Positions 27,851 to 39,710 of a stretch of DNA of 64,000 bases are shown here, in pieces; the first letter of the stretch is position 1, and every line of letters begins with the position of its first letter. A program made the position numbers and the translations under genes. The DNA is from Luscinia megarhynchos (taxonomy: Eukaryota > Chordata > Aves > Passeriformes > Turdidae): assembly GCA_034336665.1 (NCBI GenBank), contig JAPFBE010000002.1, forward strand, positions 74,837,405 to 74,901,404, written 5' to 3'. Under the pieces are notes generated by a model. It was not told the DNA's origin, ran no database searches, and worked only from the letters and a program-made list of their open reading frames with translations.

Positions 27851-29856
27851 GGAAAAACAATCAGGCTGGAGGATCATGATCTGATGATGCCAGAGATAAA
27901 GATAAAAGACAAATGTAAGAAAAACTGTCGGTGTTCTGTGTAACCTGTGGAACAGGGAGGCTTCAGCCTCAGAGGTCAATCTAACATGCCCACATACATC
28001 TCTTCAAAAATTAAATTAATATTTATGTTCTCTTTGTTCATCTGAACCTCTCTCTTCATGGTCTCAAAAGACTGTTTGCATTTGCAGTATCTTTGTTCAA
28101 AGTATGCTGAAAAGAGTTGGAAAGAGCTGACAATATGGAAAGCTTCTGAGGTCAGGACTATTGAGGCATTTTTAGATTCACCAGTGGGTATTGGTATAAT
28201 CTAGCCTTTCATGCTATCTCAGATCTTCTTGGGAATCAGACAGGTCTGGTTTTGTGAGTGTTTCAGGGTCTTGTGAAAGGAATGAAAATAAACTTGTGAA
28301 ATTAATTTATAATTCTTACATCCATAACAGAATACACTTGCTGCATATCATGTAATATCCGAGTGGTAACAAAGATGGTTTATCATTGTTCCAAAGATCT
28401 ATTTTCTAGGCACAACTCTTAAGGACACTTGTATTACAATGTCAATTACTCTTAGAATGTAAAATAGAATGATGATTCCCTTATATGATGAATATTTCAG
28501 ACTTGCTTTTGTTCAGCCTGCACTGTTCCTCATTATACATTTACTTCTAGTACTGTCTCAACAATATTGATTTAATTTAGATCAGTGGATAGAAGTTATT
28601 TGTGGTTTCAAATAAAATGCCTTAGTAAGTCAGTCTGTCAGCAGACCAGTCTTGTAGAAAAAAGGTATCATCGAAAAATAATCTATATTTATATTTATTG
28701 CATCTCTATTGTATACAGTTTGTAGTCAGTGATATTCATGTTGGTCTGTACGTGTGCATGAGTGAGAGAGACAGAGATGTTACTGTGCAGTGACATTTTG
28801 TTTAATGCATTATAAAAAGGAAAAAACCATTTGGAATTTTAACTAAACTGAAATTATTTTAAATTGCTAAGAATTAGGGTGAATTCATCTGGAAGCACAT
28901 TTTGGTCTGACATTTGATTTTGGGAATTAGAACTGTTTGTTCCCTCTTCATCTACATCAGTGATGGAAGCAAAAGGAAAGATCTGGAAAGGACAGAAACT
29001 TATTTAAAGAAAAAAGGATAGAAAAAGTGGAGACAGTATTTGTTTTATTTCATTGCAAAGGCTCTGTAAGCAAACATTAATATACAGAAACTTAAACCAG
29101 AAGTTAAAGATTATCTAGTCTGGCTGCCAGTCACATGGAGAAAACCTAGACAAGAGCTAGGGAGCTTACACTGCCTTTAGTATTCCTGTCCTGTGATGCC
29201 AAGGGGAGGGTGTGCTCCCAGCTGCAGTAATGTGAGTCCTTCTCCCCAGGGCTGGGAGCATTTGGGGTGCAGGTTTCACAACAGGGCTGTGGCTGTGCTG
29301 GGTGTTTGTACCACCTTAGCTTTAATTTTCTCTTTATACTATAATCACAGTGCCCATTCTGTCATTTTGGGGAGATTTAATGACCCTTTATGGAGCCACT
29401 TAAAATGTATGTTATGCATTAAATGCTTCTCTCTCTGTGATTTACTGATCCATACAGAAGAATCCAACATATTCTGAACTATGGGTACCAGAGAAGCCTT
29501 CACTTGAACTTTTTGTATAAAGACAAGCAGGTCAAAAGTGGGCATTTTCTGTTGCCATCTTCATGTGTACTGGATTTCCATTGTGAAATATTTTAGGAGA
29601 TTGTTGTTAGAGATTTTCTATTTAATCATCAGCAAATTAATTTAATGTCTGAAGACTCCTTTGAATGGAGATTTTTTTTTTCATCTTATCTGATTGATGG
29701 TCAGTGTTTCTCCCATCCAATTTCCACTGGCGTAAGGTTCTGAAACAGGACAGAGAATTGCTCTGAGACCATAATTAGATTTTAAATGGTAATATCTTTC
29801 TAATATCTTCAGGCAAGGAGTTTGAATGGCTACTTCTTTCCACTGCCATCCAATTA

Positions 29857-30351
29857 ATGATGCAAACTACAGTGGTAGAATCTGGCTGGGAAAATTTTTA
29901 CCTGCTTTATTCTTTCATTCACACAATAAAAGAAAATGCTGTCCTCTTCAAAGGTGACATGCAGAAAATGGATTCACTTATCAAATGTCTCTGTGCAAGA
30001 ATGTATAATTTTGCCTGTGTAGGTGCATTTAATTTTATGCATATTTTATTTCTGAAGCTCATAAAAGAGCAAAGTTCAATTTCTGCAAATATATTCCCAG
30101 AGCAAGGACATGAATACAGCTTTTCTTTGTTGAAAAATCTGAGCACTTTTATTAATCTCCAAATATTGATACAAACATATCTGAAAAATATAGACACAAT
30201 ATTATTTGTACAAGGGTCTGTTTCAGACATTGACTACTGCACTTCAACTGCTTTTCTTTCTAAGCCAATAACAATGGGATGTTTACAATGTAAACTTAAG
30301 CCTGTTTGGGATCTAACTGATGGCTTTAAGATAAACACAGTACAAAAATAG
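29857..30351 (+). other. Unassigned 164-codon open frame (not called a gene)
   Basis: The frame starts with two Met codons and stays open to TAG at 30349-30351. It is in fact open from 29779. The translation is rich in Leu, Phe, Ile and Cys, with no domain, signal peptide or family I recognise. An acceptor-like pyrimidine tract ends in AG at 29811-29812, and AATAAA lies at 30360-30365. The base composition is that of the surrounding AT-rich DNA and the reverse strand is also open for 103 codons (29919-30230), which argues against coding. It could be chance, a non-coding transcript's last exon, or a decayed retrocopy. Confidence 0.15.
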
Positions 30352-31200
30352 ATACATGGAATAAAATCTCAATTGATTATTTCTAGTAGAGTTATAGCTG
30401 GTATTTGAAGTTCTTAACCTACATCACCTCTCCCCGTAAGAGAGCTTTAAGTCATAACTCCTCTAACTCTGTGGTTTTGTCTTAATGCAGAACTCCAGGC
30501 AGAATTTGCCCTTCTTATTTCTTTTGGATACAATTCTTTGGACACTAAATCTAAAGTAGTTCAGACTTTATCAGACTCAAACTAACAGTTTCCATTTATA
30601 CATCCAAAATGGCAAGATTTTTCTAAATTTCTAATATACATGATGAATTGCTTTGTATCTCAGAGATACTTATCAGAAATGTTTACTTCCTTTCCTACAC
30701 TGGAAAAATAATTTATTCTGCTGACTGCATGTGTAGCCATTGTTCTGAATGAATTAAAGAAAAATTATGTGCGGTGCACTCAACTCTGTGCCCTTAATTG
30801 GAAAATGAACATGGATTGTCTTTGGTCTAAATAGATTATGAAAAATGATTGAAAGCAAAGCTTTTAATACCAATTGTTATAACTTTTATTTTCAAATTAA
30901 TTTCACAGTTTGTTCATACATTTATACATTTCTACTTTGAATTGATTAATCTGTCTTTTCTGTTCTGGGCCAAACAAACCCAAGTATCTTAGAATGGAAA
31001 TTTAACTATATAAAACTTTATTTGTTATAGTTTTTAATTGCAATAATTCAGGAAAGCTTTTTTTACTTTTGGAAAACACCTTTGCAAAATGCTAATATTT
31101 TAGCATGGCAGCTCTAAACCCCTCATAATCTCCACAATTAAATACAAATCAAATCTTTCTCATATTTTTATGGAAATAGGATGGAACGTCTGTGTCTACC

Positions 31201-31223
31201 CACCTGGTCTGGTTACCCAGGTG
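31201..31223. repeat. Inverted repeat of two E-boxes
   Basis: CACCTGG (31201-31207) and CCAGGTG (31217-31223) are exact reverse complements with a 9-base spacer. Each arm holds one CACCTG/CAGGTG E-box. Confidence 0.9.
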
Positions 31224-32721
31224 AAGCTCCATGTATAGCTGTACTCAAGGGAGACTAGAATGTTAATAGAAAAAATACTTTTCTTTTGCAACAAGCTCAT
31301 GGTTCTCTCCTCTTGGCAGATTCTCTGTGGTTTCTCTAAGCAAATCAAGTGAATTAACTGGAACACCACGGGATCATTTTTCTTTAGGTTTCCTGTTTGC
31401 TGGGAAAATCTGAGCTGTCTTCTATTGATTTTTTTACTCTTATTCAGGCAAATTTTTGAGTGTGTGCATCAACATCTGGCCACTTTGGAAGACATTTCTA
31501 TGCCCAGTCTAGTGACAAGGGCAATGCCTCTCTGACATAAGCTCCCTGACAGGACTGTCTAGGGTACTGAGTAATGTTCCATGGCTCACCTGTGCTCCCT
31601 GGATCTTCTGCCAAATGTGCAGAAATCAACGGGAGCCTAGTCCATAGTGCAGAGTCAGAACTGCTGTGGCCACGTAATGAATGTGAGGCTTAGTAGGAAA
31701 AACATTAAAAGAAAGGAAAAAAAAAAGAGGTTTCATCCCTGTTTATGAAAGACAAGATAAGCTTCCTATTTTTTAATGTGCTTATACTGTTAAATTTTAA
31801 GGTGAGCTGGTATTTCTGGCATGTCCCATATGATTCTTGCAGAGAGTAATGATAAATGGAAAAAAGAAAGCATAGTAAAGCCTGCTGAAGATGAACAATG
31901 CATCTCAGACAACTCAGACCCTCTATAGGGATCAGAGTTGCTGAGATACCATCATGTTTGCTACCAGAGAGATTGTGAAAAAGGCCATGAAAAGGGAAAT
32001 ATTCTTCATATGGTAAGAAAAATCTCATATTTATTCCAATGGATGCAATGAGATAAAGATAACTTTCTAGTTTCAATGTGTTGGTTCCATAAAAAATTAG
32101 ACATCAATTGAGCAAAGATTTGGGCTTTAAAAAATTTGTTAGCTGACAAATATGTAAAATTAGTTGATTTATTCTGTTTTGCACCTCAAAATCAGCCTTC
32201 ATTACAGTTGCCAATTTAAATTCTAGTTAATACTTTGCACCCTTAAGACATGAGTGTGGCAAAATCTCTGTCCTATCCTTGCAGATAAATATCAGCAGAA
32301 CTGGAAAGGTAGTTATTGCAAGATAAGGGACACTTGATGATCTGATATAGTTATCTCAGATGACTCTGGAATATTATTTTGTTCTGATGTGTGTGTATAT
32401 CTCTATATGCAGTGGTTCTGGGAAGCTACTCTTTTAGAGTCAATATTTTTGCAGTTTTTTTTTTTTTAAAAGCAAGCTCAAAAAAGCTCAGAGGTTTAAC
32501 TCCCTTTCCTGAAGTAAATAAACACTTCAATAAGAATGTGTATTTTCAAGCGAGGAGTGTGAAAAGGAGAGTGTTGAACTAGCAAGAGAAAATAAAGTGG
32601 GGAATAAAAGAAATTAAAAAATAAATGGAGAAGTATTTCTTTTTCCACAGGCTTTTAGAGAAGCAGAGATTGATGGAGTGGGTACTCAAGAAAAGCATCA
32701 AATTGGCAAAATAGAAGCTAA

Positions 32722-33373
32722 TCAGGCAAGGGGAAGATTATAGATGATTGGGGACCTAGGCAAAAGCTGCTTTTGTTGCTGGAGAAGGGGGCTAGAGAGC
32801 AGATGTGACCTATAAATGACAATTTCTTTAACCCTCCTGTATGACAAGAAGCAGCAACACTGTAGGTGCACTGAATAGGAGAGCCAGTCACAGTGGTGTG
32901 AACACAGAAGAGCTGGGGGAGGGAAGGGAGCTGTGTGGTGCTGGAAGGAGAGGAGGTGTAGGATGCTCCAGACCTGTGAGGAGCAGGGAGCTGCTTTGAG
33001 TAGCACTCTGCAAAAAGCAGCCACTCTGGCCAAGCTGTCTGGCTTGCCTGAAGCTGAACCATCAGAGGCAGTTTCTCTCTCTCTCAGAGGCAGGAAATAT
33101 GGAGGAGGTTGCAAATCTGGGAGGTTCTCCCTTGTCCCACCTACTCTGCTAGCAGTGGGTGTAGCAAACCAGACTCCATGTCTCACACCGGTTTTTTTCT
33201 GTCTTGCTGCATATTCAGCCTTTTCTTTCTCAGCAAGGTCTGTCCCTGAGGCAGCAAAATACAGAATCAAAAGAAGAGGGTACGAACCAGACTTGGTGCA
33301 AAATTCAGAACAGGGAAAAGTTGAAAAGGGAGCTGTAAGGTTCAAGCTGGAATCATTGTCAAATGCCCAATAG
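32722..33373. other. GC-richer patch with long open frames on both strands (not called a gene)
   Basis: A 207-codon frame on the minus strand (33345-32722) overlaps a 146-codon frame on the plus strand (32933-33373). Neither translation resembles a family I know. The minus frame is rich in Leu, Ser and Pro, the plus one in Ala, Ser and Lys. The patch is less AT-rich than its surroundings, which by itself lowers stop-codon frequency and can produce such paired frames. Alternatives are an unrecognised repeat, a conserved regulatory element or an alternative 5' exon of the surrounding gene. Confidence 0.2.
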
Positions 33374-36300
33374 CCCTACTTTGGGACTGAGAATAAGAGA
33401 TCACTTTGGAGAAGCATTTTCACTCTCCTAAGCTAAATGTTCCACTCTTCCACTAAATTCTTCAAACACAAGTTTGACTGTACTGTTTGCTTCCAGAGTT
33501 TGGAAGGGAATTGATAAACACATTTTACTAATCTTTTCATTGTTCCATATTACCTCCAGGAGTTACATGTATGGTTTTTAGTTTCTGTGTAGTGTAGCAT
33601 CAGCTAATAGACTGCTTGTCACAAAAGAATAGAAATTATTAGCAATTTTAAGATACTGACTCCTTTTTCTTAAACATGCTAAACAGATGAATCATGTTAA
33701 TTTAATAATTAATCTTTTTGTTACCCCTCGCCTTTTTAAAATATCCCCTTGTGTCTTCATTGTAAATAAGACCTGTTTCCTGCTGTAAGCCTGCTCTTAG
33801 ACATTAGTAGACTTCCTCTTTTCTCAACAAAATTAAACTTGAGTCAAAGATCTTTATGTAATTTTATATAGCTTGTAAACCTTGCCTTTGCTTTTTACAG
33901 TTTCAGGTCAAGTTGAAAGTAAAGGCAAGAGCACATCTCTTGTGAGTGGGCACAAGTGAAAGTGTTGATTCATCACTTCGCTGCCAGCAAAAAAAAAATA
34001 GCATGAAGGAAAATCAAAATTTTTCTACAGTTCACAATTTTATTGCAAAATCCCCTGTTCATGGGCTTTTATATTTTTTCTTTATATTATGCTTTTCCAC
34101 CCATTTGAATTATGTTCTTTACATGTTCCTTATTTTCTTCCAGTTACTCTTGAAACTGACACTTCTTTAGATATTTTTATTTTATGCCACCAATATTACA
34201 CTGAATCACAGTTCTCACCAATCATTTCACCTCTGATTTGTGTTCAATAGCCTTCTTTTCCAAGTCTGGAAGTTATTTCATGTTCTTTTCCTTTGCTCCT
34301 AATTCAACACTCATTGTGTATAATTGCAGGGTAGAGCGATGATTACTCTCCAAAGAATTACAATCAAACTTGGCTTGTTAGTGCATAAAGCTCTGACTGT
34401 TAATCACAATCATTTAAACAGTGGCTAACCCTCACTGAAACACAGATGGCATGTTAGCATTTCAAGCTACCCAACTCACAATCCCAGAGAGGACTTTGTT
34501 ATGCTTTTAAGTTCTGCTTCTCTTCCGTGATGCTGAGCAGTATCTGCTGGATTTGATACTCTCTCGAGCACCAAGGAAGAGCACAAAATACTGTACAGCT
34601 GTAGCATCTCATTCAAATATAAATGCATAATTTTTTTTAACATAAAATGTAAGATTCAACCATACAACACAGAATGAATACAAAAAGAAGAGCTCTGTGA
34701 ATTAAATCAAATATAAATGGGAAAGAATCTTGATTAAAACTAGAAAACAATTTAAAATATGTGCATATTTGACTTAAGAAAACATTGGTAAGCTTGATCA
34801 GTAATGGTAATTGAGAGAGTCCCATAATCCCATGAGAGTTCTAAGGTCTGGTGATTTTCAGCAAGCCATGAAATAAATAGGTAACTTTTTTTTCCAGTGC
34901 TTCTGACACAAAAGCTCAAATACTCAAATATATCTAGAAGTAGAGCAAATTGTATCATCAGTTGCAAGGCCTCAAGCCAGGATTTTTAATAAGAATTATT
35001 AAATGCCTGATGCAATATGACAATCCACTTCATAAAAGATGGTATTTCTTCAACAACATGTGTTTTGAAAAGGTTTAAAATAACTATACATAGAAAAGTT
35101 TAATTCTTACCCTGTGGAAAAGGATTCTCTGAAAGGCCAGGGTACAGTGTTGTGAGCAAAAGACAGAAGATTAACTAAGATTTTTGCTCCTGCAGATTCA
35201 GTATGTGCTTGTCTGTCAACCTGTCTGCTTTCAAAAGCTACCCTATCAGTAAAATAGAGATTAAAAATATCTTATGCAGAAGATACCTTTGGAAAGTGAG
35301 TTCATGTTTTGAAAAAATACCCCAAACTATTGTTCTAGATAAACTCTGGAGCATAGGGAAAAAAATATATATATTCTTCTGCAGAAGAATACATTATTTA
35401 ACTGTAACTGACCGTGCATGACTTTTCATTAGTCACAGCACCAAGTTAAAAGCTCAGACATCTGGATGTGCATTATCCAGTGCTGCCAGAGAGCAGGAGC
35501 ATTTTCACTTTGTACCTCCCATGGTGCTGTGAGCAGGGCAGGCTTCATCAAGGGAACACAGTCCTACCCAAAGGCTCAGCCACATATTAGATGTTTTGTT
35601 TGTGAAATGAGTAAGGCTTTTCTCCTTACCTTGTACCCTGTTAGTTTCATCCTACATAAATTCCATTCCATGATGAAATATTGGCTTATAAAATTGAATT
35701 TTTTTAAGAGATGATTCCTATATTCCTGTAGACACGTAGATAAGATTTAAATGTGAATTGTCCATACAGAAGTTTGTATGGGGAAGCACTGGAAGAAATG
35801 GGAAGCAAACAGTGGGAAGAAATACTTGCTGGCTCTGTGATTGTGTAATTATTGGGGTTTGTTGCATAGACACAAAAACCTATTGTCTTTTTGTTCTGGA
35901 GAATTACATGTGCAGGAAAAATCACATTTACTATGAGGAGCTGTGGTTCCTGGTTCTGTATCATATAATTCTTCAGTGACAGTGGAAAACTTATAAAAAA
36001 TTTTCATAGGGACCTTACTAATGAAATGCACATCCCCATTTTATATATGTGACTTAAGATCTCTGTCTCAATACAGTTGCACGAATCAGCATGTATAAAC
36101 ATCCTTCTCTTGTTTCCCAGGACTGATATGCTTCCAGATCTTTCTTTATATCATTCATCAGAAGTATACCTTCATTCCAGCTTGAATAACGTGTAACACC
36201 CACACTGATGTCTAAAGAGAATATACTAACATGTCATATATTGCAGCTTGCCCACTTGCAGATAAACACATAATTTCTCAGTTGTGCTCAGTGTTCAACT

Positions 36301-39300
36301 TGATTTCTTTGATTTGAAATCAAGTGTGATTTGAATATAATATGACTTTAATCCAACATACTTATGGTACTCAAGACAAATGTATTATCTCAGCAGTCAG
36401 GAAATTGAAGCTTTGAGACAAATTCTGACCTTGTTGCAACACGTTTTTCTGCATCAAACAGCTTGAAATTGAGTTTATTTTTTACAGCAGCAAGTTTAAT
36501 GTCAAGTGCTTGAATGAAAATTGAATTAATTTGTTGCTTTCATTAATTGACCTCCTTTAATTTTCAAACTTTACATGTTTGTTTAATCTTAATACCTTTT
36601 GATTTATTCATGAAATGTTGCTCTTCTCTGCTTTGTAATAATCTCTGACTATTCAAGCATTTTAAGTGTGATATTCTCCATCCCAAGTTTTTAATGAGGT
36701 TTCTTATGTATGTATGTATTTTTAAATAAGAATTGTGGAGGTTTTTCTTTTTATATTCATTAACTTAATATTAGAAACCATGCCTGGTTAGAAAAATCTC
36801 ATCAATTTAAGGTTCCAGAATAGGTCACCAAGTGTCATTCCAATAAAAATGAAATTGGTATGCAATGCTTCATTTGCAAGGAGTGCTTGTTTATCTTCTC
36901 TGGCATTTATTACAGTGATCAAGCAACTGAAATAATCTGCATATTATGCAAACCAGTCTGTTTCTCAGGAAAGTTTTCAGGCTTTTTATATTAAGAAAAA
37001 TTTAATGCAAAGGCTTGTTGTTAGATAGCATGAGAAAAGAATTGGATCTTGTCACAAGAAATTCTTGTTACTGTCTGTCATCTCAGGAGACTAACCTATT
37101 TTGGGAAATTTAAGGTTGTGATATAATGGGTTACATCATCAAAATGTTTTATTGTGGGTGTTCTTAGAAGCATGATGGAATGCTCTGTTTTGCTTCATGG
37201 CTAACTGAATTATTGGCCATTCTATCAGTGCAACCATAAAGATAATCATCTTTCAAAATCAATCAAAAGAATTGGAGCTTTAAAAAGTGGAGATTTCACA
37301 GTAAAGTGGGTTCCTAGCCAAAGATGATTTCAGCAGGAAAGGTTAAATCAGCTGGGAAAAGAGAGCTAACACTACTTGTATTTTCAAAGAAGGAAGGGAA
37401 AGATATTGAAGGAGGAAAAGGTAGGTTATACCAAATCATTGGAAATCACAGTCTATAAACATGCAAAATGCTCTTTCTAATCTTGATTTAGGGGCATCTG
37501 TAGAAAAGGTTTTTCCAACCAAATAAAATTATTAGATTTAACTTTACAAACACAAAATTCAAAGCTTAGCAAAAGAAAGCAGGCTGCTCCCAGATTATAT
37601 GTTTTGATGTGGATGTTTAGGTACTGGAAAGTGTTTTGACCAAGCTTTCTGAAACTGGGCTCCTTTATGCAGTACTTGCTGCAGAATTCTTTCTACACAA
37701 GTTTTGTGAGTCACGGTGGCATGTTGAACATAATTTTTCAACTTTTCAACTTTTCAAAGGAACAGGCCTTTAATAGGCAAAAATATACTTTTGTTAACAA
37801 AATGTAAATTTCACTTGATTTTAATTATAACACAAAAAGGAACAATATTCTATAAGTTGAACTTTAACAAATGCTGAAATTCCTATTGTCATTCTCTTAG
37901 TCTATCCATTTGATAACACTTAGGTTTTGTGATATTCGTTGAACTTAATAAATCTTAAATTTTTAATAATCCTAACAGTCTTAAACAACCTAAACAATTT
38001 TAGGATTCTATGGAGAGGAATAGCCCCCTTCAGAGAGCAATCCAGAACATTGAAATTGAGCTTGTGATCCAAGCTGCCCTCAGGGCTTGGTAAGGAGTTT
38101 AGGGAGACAAATGAGATATGCAAGGTGCAGATGTGTGGGAAGAACAGGCACATTTCTGACTATTGTGACATTACAGCAATGGAAATTGTCCCCTCCTGGT
38201 ACACCATACTCCTCAAGCTAGCATGTCTATTTGTCCAAATACATGCTGCTTCCAGAGTAAGCCATCACTCAGAGGCACATGGTTGGCAGAACAATAGCTG
38301 TCTATTTCATGAAACAATCTTTTTTTAAACATCTTTTACATGATTGAAAGCAAAAATTGCTTTTTGAAAATAAAAAACTCTAAAGTTATTTTCTGTCACT
38401 GTTCTGCCCTCTGCCATTCATTTGATTGTTATAACATCTCCTTGTGTCTTATCTGAAGTGAGATCATAAATTCTCCAAGGAAGGATTTGTCTTTTAAAAT
38501 AGGAGATGCACAGCAATTAGCATTTTGGCTTGCTGAACTTTAACGTTGTTTTCTGATCTTACCCTAACATAGCAAACAGTCACTGAAGTATGAAAAGCAG
38601 ATCCAGAAGGCATTTTAAGACTATGTAATCTGTTTCCTGCTCTGAAGCAAGGTTTAAATATATCTGTCAAGAATGATACTGATATATGTCCACCCCTAAA
38701 GAGCCCCAGAAATAGAGGTCCCAGAACCTCCTAAGACATGTATATTCAGGAGTTTTAGTATACATTTACACTGTATTTACTTACATATCTTGCTACTGTT
38801 TTTATCTGCATTGCTTTCTGTAGTTTAACTTAGTAGTTTTTCTGTTTCCATCAGGTATATGGAAAGTACATTATTTCCTTTTACAGTAGAAACCTTTTTA
38901 TACATTTAAAGCCTGGTCATCTTCCCACTTTGTGATTTTCCCTTGACTATGAATTAAGTGAAAATAGCAAATCATGTTGCTATTGAAAAAACCCAAAACC
39001 AAAACCTGAGAGTTAAAGGTAGGGTTAGGCAATATACAGACCCTAGATGAGATGCTGAAGATTTTCATTCTGACCCAGAAAACTACAGAAACATAAACTG
39101 TGTGGATAACTGTTTCACTTGCACAATTACAGTAGAAGGTGCCTGACAGTGCTCTGTGGACTACAAAGGCTATCACAGGAATGGTCTCAAGGGCTTTAGA
39201 ACTAATGGGGATATTTCCAATTCATTACTTTCGATGGACCACAGTCTAATCTGTCTGCATTAATGAATGGTTACCCCTCTGGAAGACATGCTACTGGTTA

Positions 39301-39650
39301 TATCCTAATGATGACATAATTAGGAAGCAGAAATAGATGTCTGTGAGAGGACTGCCTTTAGCCATGGCCCATGGGCTCCTTGGTTTGATTGTTCACATAT
39401 TCGGGATTGCTGAAGCATGGAAAAATAAACTGCATGATGTTAGAGTGATAAAAATGTATGTATATTTTGAGAATACTTAATTTGTTGTTTTGGAAGTCAT
39501 ACAAATTTTTGGATGCTGGTTTTTCAGAACATTTCCATTTCAAGATGTTATCTGAAAAGTTGGAGAGCAGTGTGGTAATAACCAATAACTCTTCCATTAG
39601 AACTATAAACTTGATTGAAGTATTTTAATAGTAGGAAAATAATGATGGTG
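33374..39650. other. AT-rich non-coding DNA
   Basis: The only items of note are the exon-like segment at 33901-33941, a short (TTTTCAAC)3 repeat at 37735-37757, and the TGCATATTATGCA palindrome at 36938-36950. No gene is seen. Confidence 0.65.
33901..33941 (+). other. Candidate 41-nt exon between consensus splice signals
   Basis: An excellent acceptor (ccttgcctttgctttttacag, with AG at 33899-33900) is followed 41 bases later by GTGAGT (33942-33947). The enclosed segment is purine-rich with GAA/AAG content typical of exonic enhancers, and one frame is open throughout. This is a pattern-based suggestion only. It could be an alternative 5' exon of RALYL or a decoy. Confidence 0.2.
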
Positions 39651-39710
39651 TAGTATAGTATAGTACAGTATAGTATAGTATAGTATGGTACAGTATAATA
39701 CAGTATAATA
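39651..39710. repeat. Pentanucleotide microsatellite, (TAGTA)12 with substitutions
   Basis: Twelve consecutive 5-base units run without any length change: seven of the twelve are TAGTA or CAGTA variants in the left half, and the right half adds TGGTA, CAGTA and TAATA. Only substitutions, no indels, separate the units. Confidence 0.95.

Larger units (their letters stand above)
25699..32721. other. Non-coding DNA with GC-richer patches
   Basis: Beyond the patches, the open frame at 29857-30351 and the E-box inverted repeat, no feature is recognised. The 26090-26400 part is of mixed complexity with homeobox-type TAATTA cores and could be a conserved non-coding element, which cannot be judged from one sequence. 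Confidence 0.6.

Noticed and set aside
29100..29310. Less AT-rich segment that looked like a diverged CR1 (agattatctagtctggctgc)
   Set aside because: Only one weak block matches, and no tail or second block supports it.
31705..32076. 123-codon minus-strand frame
   Set aside because: The translation is low in complexity with a poly-Phe end from an A-rich tract; no recognisable domain.
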